From: Bifidobacterium dentium JCM 1195 = DSM 20436
Lineage (GTDB): Bacteria > Actinomycetota > Actinomycetes > Actinomycetales > Bifidobacteriaceae
Reading direction: 5' to 3'
NCBI RefSeq assembly: GCF_001042595.1
Contig: NZ_AP012326.1
Span: forward strand, 620,001-684,000
DNA length: 64,000 nt
The notes under the pieces were generated by a model. The model ran no database searches, was not told the origin of the DNA, and saw only the letters and a program-made list of their open reading frames with translations. This document shows positions 27,546 to 39,610 of this stretch, piece by piece. The translations under genes and the position numbers were made by a program. Position 1 is the stretch's first letter. Each line of letters starts with the position of its first letter.

Positions 27546-29608
27546 GTTTTCCTTCAGGCCAGCCACCGCAGAACAACGGCGGCAATTCGAATCGTCCGAA
27601 CAACGGTAATCCGTTTACCAATCCGTTCGGCCACGGCAACAACGATGGCGGCAATGGTCCCCGTCCGTTCTGGCAGTCCCCGTGGCTGTGGGTGGTGGTC
27701 GTGGCGCTGCTCGCCGTGACGATGTTCCAGCTGTTCGCCGGCACCGGATCGCAAACCATCGACACCAAGGACGGTATGCAGATCCTCAACGGCGGCAACG
27801 TCGAATATGCGCAGATCGTCGACAATACGCAGCAGGTCAAGCTCAAACTGAAGTCCGACTATTCGGCCACCGATCCGACGACCGGCAAGGTCAAGAACTA
27901 CGGCAAGAACGTGCAGTTCTACTACACGTACGCCCAGAGCGCCGCCGTGGTCAAGGCCGTGCAGAAGGCCGACCCGACCCAGGGGTGGACGGCGACCATG
28001 CAGCAGACCAGCGTCTGGACGTATCTGATCACTTCGATTCTGCCGTTCATCATCGTCTTCGCGCTGTTCTGGTTCCTGATGAGCCGCATGGGCGGTGCCG
28101 GCGGCATGTTCGGCATGGGCGGCAAGAAGAACAGCGGCAAGCTGCTCGAAGGTCAGACCCCGACCACCAAGTTCTCCGACGTGGCAGGCGAGGATGCCGC
28201 CGTGCAGGAAGTCGAGGAGATCAAGGACTTCCTCAAGGATCCGTCCCGTTACAAGGCCTTGGGTGCCCGCATTCCACGTGGCGTGCTGCTGTACGGCCCT
28301 CCGGGCACCGGTAAGACGTTGCTGGCGCGAGCCATCGCAGGCGAGGCCGGCGTACCATTCTACTCCATGGCGGGCTCCGACTTCGTGGAGATGTTCGTCG
28401 GTCTCGGCGCATCCCGCGTGCGTGACCTGTTCGACGAAGCCAAGAAGAACGCTCCGGCCATCATCTTCATCGATGAGATCGATGCGGTCGGCCGCAAGCG
28501 TGGCGGTTCCGGTATGAGCGGCGGTCACGACGAACGCGAGCAGACCCTGAATCAGCTGCTTGTCGAAATGGACGGCTTCAACAACGACACCAACCTGATC
28601 ATCATCGCCGCGACCAACCGTCCCGACGTGCTTGATCCGGCATTGTTGCGCCCGGGTCGTTTCGACCGCCAGGTGGCCGTGGAAGCGCCTGATCTGGAAG
28701 GCCGTGAGGCCATTCTGAAGGTGCACGCCAAGGGCAAGCCGTTCGTGCCGGACGTCGATCTGCACATGATCGCCGTGCGTACGCCGGGCTTCACCGGCGC
28801 CGATCTGGCCAACGTGCTCAACGAGGCCGCATTGCTGTGCGCCCGTGCCGGTGCCCAGCTGATCGACAACCGTGCCATCGACGAGGCCATCGACCGTGTC
28901 CAGGCCGGCCCGAAGCGCCGTTCCAAGGGCATGGCTCTCGAGGAATTGCGCAACACCGCCTACCATGAGGGTGGTCACGCCTTGGTTGCCGCCGCCATGA
29001 ACGACACCGATCCGGTCACCAAGGTCACCATTCTGCCGCGTGGCCGTGCGCTCGGCTACACCGCCGTGATGCCGACCGAGGACCGCTACTCCATGTCGCG
29101 TAACCAGCTGCTCGACCAGATGGCTTACGCCATGGGTGGCCGCACCGCCGAAGAGGTCGTGTTCCACGATCCGACCACCGGCGCCTCCAACGACATCGAG
29201 AAGGCGACGAACATCGCCCGCCAGATGGTGCTCGACTACGGCTTCTCATCCAAGCTGGGTGCCATCAAGTGGTCCGACGACGAACAGGGCGATCTGGGAT
29301 CCCTTAATCACAAGTATTCCGGCCGCACCGCCGAAATCATCGACGAGGAGGTGCTGAAGCTCGTCGAAACGGCGCATACCGAAGCATGGAACGTCATCAA
29401 CGAGAACCGTGACATCCTCGACGAGCTGGTACGTCAGCTGCTCGTCAAGGAGACGCTCAACGAAAAGGAACTGGCCGCGATCTTCGCCAACATCAAGAAG
29501 GCGCCGAAGCGTGACGTATGGCTGAGCGACAACCAGCGGCCCGATTCGGACAAACCTCCGGTCGAGATTCCCGAATCCCTGAAGAAAAGCGCAGGATTGA
29601 CCAACTGA
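27542..29608 (+). CDS. ftsH: ATP-dependent zinc metalloprotease FtsH
   Basis: 688 residues; the ATG overlaps the hpt stop and AAGGAGG precedes it. Asn/Gly-rich N-terminus ([14 protein letters not shown]), two membrane segments (about 41-58 and 158-180), AAA+ module with [19 protein letters not shown] and the second region of homology, then a peptidase domain with the zinc motif HEGGH at 475-479. It is a membrane hexamer that degrades misassembled membrane and regulatory proteins. Confidence 0.97.
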   Translation: MSFPSGQPPQNNGGNSNRPNNGNPFTNPFGHGNNDGGNGPRPFWQSPWLWVVVVALLAVTMFQLFAGTGSQTIDTKDGMQILNGGNVEYAQIVDNTQQVKLKLKSDYSATDPTTGKVKNYGKNVQFYYTYAQSAAVVKAVQKADPTQGWTATMQQTSVWTYLITSILPFIIVFALFWFLMSRMGGAGGMFGMGGKKNSGKLLEGQTPTTKFSDVAGEDAAVQEVEEIKDFLKDPSRYKALGARIPRGVLLYGPPGTGKTLLARAIAGEAGVPFYSMAGSDFVEMFVGLGASRVRDLFDEAKKNAPAIIFIDEIDAVGRKRGGSGMSGGHDEREQTLNQLLVEMDGFNNDTNLIIIAATNRPDVLDPALLRPGRFDRQVAVEAPDLEGREAILKVHAKGKPFVPDVDLHMIAVRTPGFTGADLANVLNEAALLCARAGAQLIDNRAIDEAIDRVQAGPKRRSKGMALEELRNTAYHEGGHALVAAAMNDTDPVTKVTILPRGRALGYTAVMPTEDRYSMSRNQLLDQMAYAMGGRTAEEVVFHDPTTGASNDIEKATNIARQMVLDYGFSSKLGAIKWSDDEQGDLGSLNHKYSGRTAEIIDEEVLKLVETAHTEAWNVINENRDILDELVRQLLVKETLNEKELAAIFANIKKAPKRDVWLSDNQRPDSDKPPVEIPESLKKSAGLTN

Positions 29609-30246
29609 TGAGCGATACCGAAGCATTCGATACCATGCTTGACGACAAGGCCCGCGCCGCTCATGCGGCCGGGCCTGTCGGCTATGACGAGGAAGGCGTA
29701 CGCCAGGCGGTACGCCTGTTTTTGCGATCCATCGGCGAAGACCCGGATCGCGAAGGCCTGCTCGACACCCCCAATCGCATCGGCCGTGCATGCAGGGAAT
29801 TGTTCGCCGGTCTGGGGCACGGTCCCGAAGAGGTACTGAAAACCAAGTTCAAGGTCGACACCGACGAAATGGTGTTGGTGCGTGACATCGAGCTGTTCTC
29901 CGTATGCGAGCATCATCTGCTGCCGTTCCACGGCGTAGCCCATGTCGGCTACATTCCATCGAATGGGCAGGTGGCGGGCCTCAGCAAGCTGGCCCGACTG
30001 GTGGAGTTGTACGCCCGGCGTCCGCAGGTGCAGGAACGCCTCACCCAGCAGGTCGCCGATGCGCTGATGACCGGCATCGAGGCTCGCGGCGTGATCGTGG
30101 TCACCGAATGCGATCACATGTGCATGGCCATGCGAGGCGTCAAGAAGCCACAGTCGCGTACCGTGACCTCCGCCGTGCGAGGCTGCATGCGAGATGCCGC
30201 CACAAGATCCGAGGCGATGAGCCTGATTCTGTCACAGCATTCGTGA
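29608..30246 (+). CDS. folE: GTP cyclohydrolase I
   Basis: 212 residues from ATG 29608, sharing one base with the ftsH stop (TGATG). Zinc and active-site motif [10 protein letters not shown] and the later [11 protein letters not shown] are intact, along with the RTVTSAVRG ending. It opens and rearranges GTP to dihydroneopterin triphosphate, the first step of folate synthesis. First of three folate genes in a row. Confidence 0.96.
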   Translation: MSDTEAFDTMLDDKARAAHAAGPVGYDEEGVRQAVRLFLRSIGEDPDREGLLDTPNRIGRACRELFAGLGHGPEEVLKTKFKVDTDEMVLVRDIELFSVCEHHLLPFHGVAHVGYIPSNGQVAGLSKLARLVELYARRPQVQERLTQQVADALMTGIEARGVIVVTECDHMCMAMRGVKKPQSRTVTSAVRGCMRDAATRSEAMSLILSQHS

Positions 30247-30280
30247 GATGCCGCACAGGCCATATAACGGAAGGGGAAAC

Positions 30281-31159
30281 ATGGTGGCACAGGATATGAA
30301 GGCGATTCACGATAGCGAACGCACCCTGGTGATGGGCGTGCTCAACATCACCGAAGACTCGTTCTCAGACGGTGGATTGTGGCTCGATCCGGCAAAGGCC
30401 AAGGCACACGGCGAGGCGATGATGAAGGATGGGGCCGACATCATCGACATCGGAGCCGAATCCACCCGGCCCGGCGCCAAGCGCGTCAGCGAGGAAGACG
30501 AGAAATCCCGCGTGCTGGGAGCCGTGGATGCGTTGGTTCCCGAAGGTGCCATACTGTCCATCGACACCACACGCGCCTCGGTGGCGTCGGCGGCACTGGA
30601 GCATGGCGCGCAGATCATCAACGACGTGTCGGGCGGACGGCTGGATGCCGAACTGCCCCACGTGGTGGCCGATCACCCCGAAAGCCTGTACATCGTACAG
30701 CATTGGCGCGGTTGGCTGGCCGGAGCGGCCGGCAATGTGCCTGACGCCGACACCTCCGTGTACGCGAACGGGGTGCTGAACGACGTGTATGACGAACTGA
30801 TGGCGCAGGTCGACGCAGTGCTGAGCGTCGGCGTCAAACCGGAACAGGTCATCATTGATCCGGGCCTGGGCTTTTCCAAACCGGGCATCGAACATAATCT
30901 GCCGTTGCTGGCCGGACTGGAACGGTTCAATGCCACGGGCCATCCGGTGCTGGTCGGTGCTTCGCGCAAGCGTTTCATCGGTGCGGTACTGGCCGCGGCG
31001 GGCGTCAGCGAACCGACCATGGCCGACAGGGACAACGCCACCGCCGCCATCAGCGCTTTGAGCGCCGAACATGGTGCCTGGGCGGTGCGTGTGCATGACG
31101 TGGCCCGTACCCGCGACGCCATAGCCATCGGCAGCGCTTGGCGCGCATACAGTAAGTAG
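30281..31159 (+). CDS. folP: Dihydropteroate synthase
   Basis: 292 residues from ATG 30281, preceded by GGAAGGGG; the frame opens 11 codons earlier without a site. Signature motifs GVLNITEDSFSDGG and DIGAESTRPGA, then DPGLGFSKPGIEHN and the GASRKRFIG segment. It joins p-aminobenzoate to the pterin pyrophosphate and is the sulphonamide target. Follows folE by 34 bp. Confidence 0.96.
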   Translation: MVAQDMKAIHDSERTLVMGVLNITEDSFSDGGLWLDPAKAKAHGEAMMKDGADIIDIGAESTRPGAKRVSEEDEKSRVLGAVDALVPEGAILSIDTTRASVASAALEHGAQIINDVSGGRLDAELPHVVADHPESLYIVQHWRGWLAGAAGNVPDADTSVYANGVLNDVYDELMAQVDAVLSVGVKPEQVIIDPGLGFSKPGIEHNLPLLAGLERFNATGHPVLVGASRKRFIGAVLAAAGVSEPTMADRDNATAAISALSAEHGAWAVRVHDVARTRDAIAIGSAWRAYSK

Positions 31160-31203
31160 TTCTTCCTCCCTCTGATGAGGCAATGACGGACGGAAAGGTT
31201 GGC

Positions 31204-32664
31204 ATGGATCAGATTCGACTGACGGGAATTCGCGCGGCGGGTAAGCATGGCGTGCTTGATTTTGAGCATGAACGTGCGCAGACCTTCGTAGTGGACGCCA
31301 CGCTGTCGCTCGACTTGGCACCCGCAGGCCGTTCCGACGCCCTTGACGACACCGTGGATTACGGTGCCATAGCCAAAGGCATTGTGGCCATCATCGAAGG
31401 TGAGCATGCCGATCTGATCGAAAGACTCGCCGCTCGCATCGCCGACATGATTCTGCAATATCCCGCGGTGCAACGTGCGGAAGTGACCGTGCACAAGCCG
31501 AACGCACCGATCGTCGTGCCGTTCGACGATGTCAGCGTCACCGTGGAACGCTTCCGTGAAACGGGCCGGGCCGAATCCGCCGACACGCATCATGCCATCA
31601 TCGCCATGGGAGGCAATCAGGGTGATGTGCTCTCCACGCTACGCGATGCGGTGCGTTGTATCGACGGACTCGACTCCACTCAGGTCACCGGCATTTCGCC
31701 GCTATATCGCACCGACGCATGGGGCATGCCAACGGGAACACCCGACTTCCGCAATGCGGTCGTTTCCGTCAACACCAAGCTGACCGCACCCGAACTGTTG
31801 GCCGGATTGCAACGCATCGAAGCCTCCCATGGCCGCGTGCGCACCGACCATTGGACTTCGCGTACGCTCGACCTTGACATCATCGACTTCGACGGCATCG
31901 TCAGCGATGATCCAGATCTGACATTGCCGCATCCACGTGCGTGGCAGCGTGCCTTCGTGCTCGGCCCCTGGCTGGCATTGGATCCCGACGCCGAACTGGT
32001 CGGCGCGCATGCCGGATCCGTGGCACAACTGCTGTTCGAATCCTCCGATCGGGAGCACATCAACGAGCTCGCCGAAGACTGGATGGTCGCCGATGACGCC
32101 GCTGCGTCTCCCGTTACCGGTTCCTGCCACGAGGAGCCGGCCTCTTTACAAACCGGAAGCGGTCAACATCGGATCGAATCCCTAGCACGATCCCGTCGAG
32201 CCGTAATCTCCATGGACAGCCCTTCCACCGATGCAGAACGGCGGTTCCGCAAGGCGATCGTGTCGATCGACGGCATCCCCGGCAATCAGGTGGAAGGCAT
32301 TTCGCCGCTGTACCATGTCAGCCAACTTGACGGCAAACCCGACAACATGGCCGCCGTCATGCAGATTTCCACACGCATGGGTGCAGCCGAACTGATCACA
32401 GTGCTCGGATCCATCGAAACATCGGTCGGCGGTAGCCTCGATCTCGATCTGGTCGATATGGAAGGCGTCGTCAGCGACGAACCGAATTGCCAGGTGCCGT
32501 GGCCCACCGCCCGCAACCATGCGGCCGTACTCGCGCCGTGGCTCGACATGGATCCGGACGCCAGGCTTGGCGGAGATCCGGTGTCGTTCCTCCTGGCCAT
32601 GGCTCCGGATACGTCGCAGGTCGGTCTGCTCACCGACAACTGGATTATTGGAGATACGCTATGA
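31204..32664 (+). CDS. folBK: Bifunctional dihydroneopterin aldolase / HPPK with a second degenerate HPPK repeat
   Basis: 486 residues from ATG 31204 (GGAAAGG, 7 nt spacing); an ATG at 31183 is less well placed. Residues 1-117 are FolB, with the family features GIRAAGKHGVL and the E/K region VTVHKPNAP. Residues 129-270 are a full FolK: IIAMGGNQGD, SPLYRTDAWG, then HGRVRTDHWTSRTLDLDIIDFDG. Residues about 330-486 repeat FolK again, with SPLYHVSQLDG, LDLDLVDMEG and APWLDMDPDARL aligned, but without the GGNQGD nucleotide motif and the Arg loop. The first two steps after folE are thus one protein; the third part is probably non-catalytic. Confidence 0.9.
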   Translation: MDQIRLTGIRAAGKHGVLDFEHERAQTFVVDATLSLDLAPAGRSDALDDTVDYGAIAKGIVAIIEGEHADLIERLAARIADMILQYPAVQRAEVTVHKPNAPIVVPFDDVSVTVERFRETGRAESADTHHAIIAMGGNQGDVLSTLRDAVRCIDGLDSTQVTGISPLYRTDAWGMPTGTPDFRNAVVSVNTKLTAPELLAGLQRIEASHGRVRTDHWTSRTLDLDIIDFDGIVSDDPDLTLPHPRAWQRAFVLGPWLALDPDAELVGAHAGSVAQLLFESSDREHINELAEDWMVADDAAASPVTGSCHEEPASLQTGSGQHRIESLARSRRAVISMDSPSTDAERRFRKAIVSIDGIPGNQVEGISPLYHVSQLDGKPDNMAAVMQISTRMGAAELITVLGSIETSVGGSLDLDLVDMEGVVSDEPNCQVPWPTARNHAAVLAPWLDMDPDARLGGDPVSFLLAMAPDTSQVGLLTDNWIIGDTL

Positions 32665-33215
32665 AGGCACGTCGCACCCCTTGGTGGCATTACGTTCTGG
32701 CCGCGATGCTCGGCCTGCTTGCCGGACTTGGTTTTGCGAAATACGGTGAGATCACCGGACTACCGCTGGTCGGTGCGCCATGGGTGGTGCCGGTGGTGCT
32801 GATCGCATTGGGCCTCATGGTGCTGGTTCTTGCGTTGCAGGTGCACAAATACACCACGAAGGATCCGCTCAAACGTGCGCAGCTGAAGCCGCTCGATCCG
32901 CAGAAAGCATTCGGCACGCTGGTGTCATGCAAGGCCATGGGATTGGCGGGAGCCGCATTGACCGGTTGGTATGGCGGGCAGATTCTGGCGAGCCTGCCTC
33001 ATATGGAAGCGGAGTTCTACAGCCAGGCCGTCATCGAATGCACGGTGGCGGCGGTGGCCTGCCTGATCGACATGATCATCGGCATCGTAGGCGAATGGCT
33101 GTGCCAGCTGCCGCCTATCGACGGCCCCGAAAATCCCAAGATCAAGGAAGCCGCCCAACGTCAACGCTATGCGGCAGCGGCCACCAAATCCTCCCACGTC
33201 CAATCATCCTGCTGA
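32661..33215 (+). CDS. DUF3180 membrane protein
   Basis: 184 residues; the ATG overlaps the folBK stop (ATGA). Four hydrophobic segments: about 10-28, 37-58, 91-112 and 123-145, with a polar tail. The DUF3180 family follows the folate genes in many actinobacteria; its function is unknown. Last gene of the dacB-to-DUF3180 run. Confidence 0.85.
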   Translation: MKARRTPWWHYVLAAMLGLLAGLGFAKYGEITGLPLVGAPWVVPVVLIALGLMVLVLALQVHKYTTKDPLKRAQLKPLDPQKAFGTLVSCKAMGLAGAALTGWYGGQILASLPHMEAEFYSQAVIECTVAAVACLIDMIIGIVGEWLCQLPPIDGPENPKIKEAAQRQRYAAAATKSSHVQSSC

Positions 33216-33233
33216 AAGGCGGAACCGCTTTCC

Positions 33234-33251
33234 GTAATTTCCCGAAGCGGT
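33234..33251. terminator. Short hairpin between convergent DUF3180 and tesB genes
   Basis: ACCGCTT and AAGCGGT form a 7-bp stem in the 36-bp gap between the two converging genes; the right arm touches the tesB stop. A weak call. Confidence 0.35.
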
Positions 33252-34163
33252 CTACCGCAGATCCTCTTGCGGCACGCGAATCATGGCCTCTTGCGCCATG
33301 CACGCCACCAGCGTGCCGTCCTGCGTATACACCTTCGCTTGGCCCAAGCCTCGTCCGTGCGCTGCGGTCGGCGTATCCTGCACGTACAGATGCCACTGGT
33401 TGATGTCGATGTCGCGGTACCACCACATCGAATGATCAATCGACGCGAACGAGATGCCCGGAGTGGCGATGCTCAGACCGGCACGACGCAGCACCGGCTC
33501 CAGCATGACCTGATCGCAACCCATGGCCAACATCGCACGATGCATGACTTGTGGCACATCCACCTCGCCATCCGCCCTCATCCAAACCATCTGCTTGCCG
33601 GAATCCCTGCGGGCACTCTTCGTATCGGCCCCCAGCATGATGGTCTGCGTAACGTGCCGGATGTCGAACGGCGACTTCTGGGCATAATACTTGGCATACG
33701 ACGACTGCTCCGCGTACGGTTCCATGATTTCCTTCGCGCTTGTCAGCGTCTCCGGATCCGGCACATCCTCGGGCATCGGATCGGCGAACTCGACACCCTC
33801 CTGACCATGCTCCTGGAAGCTGGCGATGGCGGTCAGAATCGAACCCTGCGCCTGCGTGACATTCACTCGACGGGCCGAGAAGGAACGACCGTCGCGAAGG
33901 TTTTCCACGTCGAACAACAGATCCTGATGAATATCGCCGGCCGATATGAAATAGCCATGAATCGAATTGGGCAATCGTGACGGATCCACCGTTTTCGATG
34001 CGGCGATCAGCGACTGCGCGATCACCTGACCGCCATAGACGCGTCCGGTGGGGAAGTACAGGCTTTCGCCGTTCACATACGTATGATCGCGGTAAGTGGA
34101 AGGCGTACCCAGCTTGAGCACTTTCGTCAGTCGCTGCAACGGTGTGACTTCTGGCTGTGGCAT
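33252..34163 (-). CDS. tesB: Acyl-CoA thioesterase II
   Basis: 303 residues, double hot-dog fold, typical TesB length. Visible motifs: GRVYGGQVIAQSL near residue 38, SIHGYFISAGD near 64, and the second-domain SIDHSMWWYRDI. It hydrolyses medium and long acyl-CoA to free fatty acid. Convergent with DUF3180, monocistronic. Confidence 0.92.
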   Translation of the reverse strand: MPQPEVTPLQRLTKVLKLGTPSTYRDHTYVNGESLYFPTGRVYGGQVIAQSLIAASKTVDPSRLPNSIHGYFISAGDIHQDLLFDVENLRDGRSFSARRVNVTQAQGSILTAIASFQEHGQEGVEFADPMPEDVPDPETLTSAKEIMEPYAEQSSYAKYYAQKSPFDIRHVTQTIMLGADTKSARRDSGKQMVWMRADGEVDVPQVMHRAMLAMGCDQVMLEPVLRRAGLSIATPGISFASIDHSMWWYRDIDINQWHLYVQDTPTAAHGRGLGQAKVYTQDGTLVACMAQEAMIRVPQEDLR

Positions 34164-34309
34164 GAAGGGCCTCGATTCTTGTTCTGTTATGGTGCTACAA
34201 GTGCCGTAATGCCTTCGAGTCTATCGAGAAGCAGTAAATTTCATCGGATTGTTTTGTAACGACTGCGTGAGAAGAGTGAACGGCAGGTAATCGGCAAACG
34301 ATTGAACAA

Positions 34310-34352
34310 CGACAAAGGCACCACCCCCGTAACGAGGGATGGTGCCTTGTCG
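34310..34352 (-). terminator. Terminator of ettA
   Basis: CGACAAAGGCACCA and TGGTGCCTTGTCG form a long perfect stem (CCCC/AGGG extension) 40 bp after the ettA stop on the reverse strand. Confidence 0.75.
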
Positions 34353-34391
34353 AAATCCGCGCGTAACGCCGAAGCTATGCCGGCGGTGCGA

Positions 34392-36068
<1,677 letters not shown>

Positions 36069-36242
36069 TGTTGTGTTCCATCCTTAAGAAACGTTGGAAT
36101 TCCAGCGTGTTGCATGAGCAAGTCAACGGAAATCTCACGTTTGGAGGCCGGACCGTGCATCACGCAAAGTACCGTCCTTGATTATCCCATACCCCGTCTA
36201 CACGCAGGAACCAATGTGTTGGATTGGTGGCCGGAGCTTCGG

Positions 36243-37166
36243 TCAGGCGGTCAGCGGGCCGAACAGGTGCTCATGCAGCGCAGGACGCATCACATTGTCG
36301 AAATCACCGGATTCCGGGCATTGCACGGCAACGACCAGTCCCTGCTTCGGCAGCACGGTGGTGATCTGACCGTACGCACCGTCCGCACGATACGCGCCAT
36401 CGTACGGTGACATCCAGAACTGATAGCCATAGCCGCATGTCCAGATATTGTCGTGCGGCGTTTCGATCTGCTGACTTGATGCGGCGCTCACCCACGATTC
36501 ACCTACGACGCGCGTGCCGTGCCATGCGCCGCCGTTCAGATAGACCTGTCCGAGTTTGAGCATGTCGGCCAGCGTCATGAACATGCCCGCGCCGGCGATG
36601 GGATGCCCTTGCGGATCGCACTCCCAGATCGGCCACCCCTGTTCGAGCCGCGAGAAGATCGTGCGATGCAGGTACTCGCCAAGGTGTTCGCCACAGGCCC
36701 GCTCAAGCATGCGGCCCGCCAGGTACGAATCGGCGGATGAATAGCAGAACGCACCGCCCGGCTCCACCTCGATTCGACGGGAGAACATGTATTTCAGATA
36801 ATCCGGTGCTCCCACGCCGCCACGACGGTCGGGACTCATGAGATACGCATGGTTGAAGCCACTCGACATGGTCAGCAGGTGGCGCAGCGTGATACGCCCC
36901 AACTCCGGCTGCGCGTCGGCCGGTACGTATTCGGGGAACGCGTCGACCAGTTTGCCATCGAGACTCAGTATTCCTTCTTCGACCGCGATGCCGATGGCCG
37001 TCGACACATAACTCTTCGTATGCGAATAGATGTTACGGCTCTGATCGGGCGTGAAATGCCTCTCGGCGACGATCCGCTCACCGTCAGCCAGCGCCACCGC
37101 CTCAATCGGCAGATCATCGCTGTCGACGAGATTCACGAAATCATTGAAGATGGTGACGGCGTCCAT
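36243..37166 (-). CDS. Serine hydrolase of the beta-lactamase/PBP-C family
   Basis: 307 residues from ATG 37166 (AAAGGAG six bases upstream); the frame is open for 7 more codons. Motifs of class C beta-lactamase folds: S-x-x-K in YSHTKSYVS, and YSSADSY in the Y-x-N position. No signal peptide is seen, so it is probably cytoplasmic. Substrate may be a peptide or ester; the name is family-level only. Confidence 0.8.
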   Translation of the reverse strand: MDAVTIFNDFVNLVDSDDLPIEAVALADGERIVAERHFTPDQSRNIYSHTKSYVSTAIGIAVEEGILSLDGKLVDAFPEYVPADAQPELGRITLRHLLTMSSGFNHAYLMSPDRRGGVGAPDYLKYMFSRRIEVEPGGAFCYSSADSYLAGRMLERACGEHLGEYLHRTIFSRLEQGWPIWECDPQGHPIAGAGMFMTLADMLKLGQVYLNGGAWHGTRVVGESWVSAASSQQIETPHDNIWTCGYGYQFWMSPYDGAYRADGAYGQITTVLPKQGLVVAVQCPESGDFDNVMRPALHEHLFGPLTA

Positions 37167-37357
37167 AAGAATCTCCTTTGATGCCACAGGGGAAGCACAG
37201 GAATGATTATAGTGACGTCAAACGATTTTCAGCGAGGATATCGTGTTGTCTGGGCGGGTCGCCGATGGTCGAGATCATGCGTGGACGTCGTCGTCAAACG
37301 TGCAGGCCGGACGCTTGACGGTCGTCGGTGCGATCTTGCCCGGTGCGGGCATGCACT

Positions 37358-37783
37358 TCAGATGATAATTCCGGCGCAGTGATCGACCTCATGCTGAATG
37401 ATCTGCGCGGTGAAACCGGTGAACGCGGCATGGCGTTCGCGGAATTTGCGGTCGAAATACGTCACCTCGATGCGTTGGTGGCGCACGGTGTGGCGTTCTC
37501 CTTGAAGGGAAAGGCATCCTTCGGAGGTGTCGAACGCGCCGTCCCTCGCGGTGATTTCGGGATTGAACATGATGAAGATGCGGCCGCCGAAATCCTCATC
37601 CACAAAGGCGATGATGCGCTTGGAGACGCCGATCATGTTCGCGGCCATACCGACGCAACTATTGCGGTGCGCGTCAAGGGTGTCCTTGAGGTCCTGAGCC
37701 ACGGCAAAGTCCTCGTCCGTGTTCTGCGCGTCCCGGGACGGTTGTTCCAAAAACGGGATGGATGTCATGATCTCTCGCTGCAT
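37358..37783 (-). CDS. def: Peptide deformylase, variant active-site motif
   Basis: 141 residues with AGGAAGGAA before the ATG. C90 in EGCLSLQG and H131-E132-x-x-H135 (HEVDH) form the metal site that removes formyl from new proteins. Motif 1, normally GLAAPQ, reads GMAANMIG (45-52), with Met at the position of the catalytic Gln. It is shorter than housekeeping forms (about 165-215 residues). Likely a second, atypical deformylase; another def is expected elsewhere in the genome. Confidence 0.85.
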   Translation of the reverse strand: MQREIMTSIPFLEQPSRDAQNTDEDFAVAQDLKDTLDAHRNSCVGMAANMIGVSKRIIAFVDEDFGGRIFIMFNPEITARDGAFDTSEGCLSLQGERHTVRHQRIEVTYFDRKFRERHAAFTGFTAQIIQHEVDHCAGIII

Positions 37784-37845
37784 GCCCTATTCCTTCCTTC
37801 CGTGTGACGGATTTCCTCATTGTACGTACGGTGTAGTTCCCTATA

Positions 37846-37947
37846 TCGCTTATAGATGGCGGGTCCAAGTTGCGTTTAGGGTTAAAAACACAGAAAACGT
37901 ACCCCCTAACCATAGGGTCTCGTGGATTATCCGCCATCTATAAGCGA
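37846..37947. repeat. MITE-like palindromic element, copy 1
   Basis: 102 bp bounded by perfect 17-bp inverted repeats (TCGCTTATAGATGGCGG and its complement). Its interior contains ACAGAAAACGTACCCCCTAA, which aligns with the inverted copy at 40505-40606. It starts just past the def start region and its right arm ends 8 bp before the amidohydrolase stop codon. Confidence 0.8.
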
Positions 37948-37954
37948 GATGCGG

Positions 37955-39436
37955 TCAACGCTGGTAGGTCCAGCGCCCGCTTAGCATGGTACCGACTATG
38001 TGTTCGGGCATGGCCTGCATGGATTCCGGTTCATCGATGATGCTTGGGTCGCGGTCGAGCAGCACCAGATCGGCGTTGTCTCCGACCCGCAGATCCGTGC
38101 GCCCCTGTGCGGTGGACGATGCGAGGGCGTGTTCGAAGTCAAGGCACTGTTCCGGCTGGAACGGTTCCCGGTCGGAGCTTTCCGTACCGAACACGGCGGC
38201 GGAAATAGCCAACCATGGGTCGAGAGGCGCGACCGGCGCGTCGGAACCCATAAGAAGTTTCGTTCCGGCTTCGTGCAATGCGTTGAATGCGTAAGGAACT
38301 CCGGTCGGATTGCCCCAGAATCGAGTGATGACGTCGCGGTCATCCATGGCATGTTGCGGCTGGATGCTCGCGGCGAGACCAAGTTGCGCCAACCTCGGGA
38401 TATCGCTTTGCTTAAGCATCTGGGCGTGCTCGATGGAACCATGGGCATGAGTACGCTCTGCGCAGTCGAGTACGACGGTGTTCGCCTTATCCCCGATGGC
38501 ATGGCAGGCGATGTCGAAGCCATGCTCGGTGGCCAATCGCATGTAGGATTCGATCTGTTCCGGCGTATAACTCAAGGTTCCGAATGTTTCCGGAGTGACG
38601 CCTGAGTATGGTGTGGAACAGTAGGCGGAACGAGTGTTCAAGGATCCGTCCGAGATCATCTTCATCGCGCCGACGTGCCCAAGGCCATGGCTTCCGGGAA
38701 GTTCGTCCCCGGTGTGCCATCCGTCATCGATGGCCTGCCGGAGGCGCTCCGGATACACGCCGGCCTGAACTCGAAGTCCATCAAGGCCCTGCGCGAATCG
38801 GTCGATCCAAGTGCCGATGTTTTCGGCCATTTCGTAGTCGCGGATACCGACCACACCTTTGCGTGCGGCGTCGAGCTCGGCGTTGCGTAGGAATCCCATC
38901 AGTTCACTGGCGGCGTTCGGCCCCTTGTCAAGCTTGCAGTAGGCGTCGAACCATTCCAGCTCCCCGACCAATCCAGATTCGTCGACGTGCACGCCAAGCT
39001 TTTCGGCGGCGGCGGAGTTCACCCAGCCGCAATGCATGTCGGCGCTGGACAGGGCGACCGGCTGATTTCCCGTGACGGCGTCGATGGAAGCCAGCGTCGG
39101 CTGCGCGTCATCGGCCCACAGGGAGTGTCTGAACCGCATGCCGACCACGTATTGGTCCGGATTGAGCGTGCCCTTCGCGCGCCGTGCGTCCAAATGTTCG
39201 CGGAGCATGTCAAGGGCTTCTTCGGCGCTGCGGGCCTCAATCAGATCCAATCGTCCCAGGGTGTACGACCACTGGGTGAAGTGCGTGTGGCGGTCCCATA
39301 GTCCGGGAATGACCCATGTGTTTGAGAAATCATCGGATGGGTTGACCTTGGCGATCCGACCATCTTCGATTTCGAGATCGACTGACGTGTCCGTGCCTAC
39401 GAATCGTAGGCCTTTCAGACTTGTCTCCTTGCTCAT
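37955..39436 (-). CDS. YtcJ-like amidohydrolase
   Basis: 493 residues with AAGAGG before the ATG. Amidohydrolase features: WVIPGLWDRHTHF near the N-terminus for metal binding, HAIGDKANTVVLD, SIEHAQML and the late LLMGSDAPVAPLDPW. This subgroup (YtcJ, ExoR-like) hydrolyses exocyclic amide or ester bonds of small molecules; the substrate is unknown. No partner gene adjoins it. Confidence 0.82.
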   Translation of the reverse strand: MSKETSLKGLRFVGTDTSVDLEIEDGRIAKVNPSDDFSNTWVIPGLWDRHTHFTQWSYTLGRLDLIEARSAEEALDMLREHLDARRAKGTLNPDQYVVGMRFRHSLWADDAQPTLASIDAVTGNQPVALSSADMHCGWVNSAAAEKLGVHVDESGLVGELEWFDAYCKLDKGPNAASELMGFLRNAELDAARKGVVGIRDYEMAENIGTWIDRFAQGLDGLRVQAGVYPERLRQAIDDGWHTGDELPGSHGLGHVGAMKMISDGSLNTRSAYCSTPYSGVTPETFGTLSYTPEQIESYMRLATEHGFDIACHAIGDKANTVVLDCAERTHAHGSIEHAQMLKQSDIPRLAQLGLAASIQPQHAMDDRDVITRFWGNPTGVPYAFNALHEAGTKLLMGSDAPVAPLDPWLAISAAVFGTESSDREPFQPEQCLDFEHALASSTAQGRTDLRVGDNADLVLLDRDPSIIDEPESMQAMPEHIVGTMLSGRWTYQR

Positions 39437-39610
39437 GCGTCCTCTTTTCCGTTGAGTGGGCCCGTTGTGCCCACGATACCGTTCAACGATTCCGTGCGCC
39501 GTTCGTTATCCACTTATCCACAAGTTTTTAGGGGTCTGTAGACAGTGCATTGTCGGCTCCTTTACCTTTTGTGTATGGGCAATGGGGCACAGTATTCGGA
39601 GGAACTTGCG

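Noticed and set aside
27554..29167. 537-residue reverse frame opposite ftsH
   Set aside because: Shadow of the highly biased ftsH codons; His/Gly/Arg-rich with no recognisable domain.
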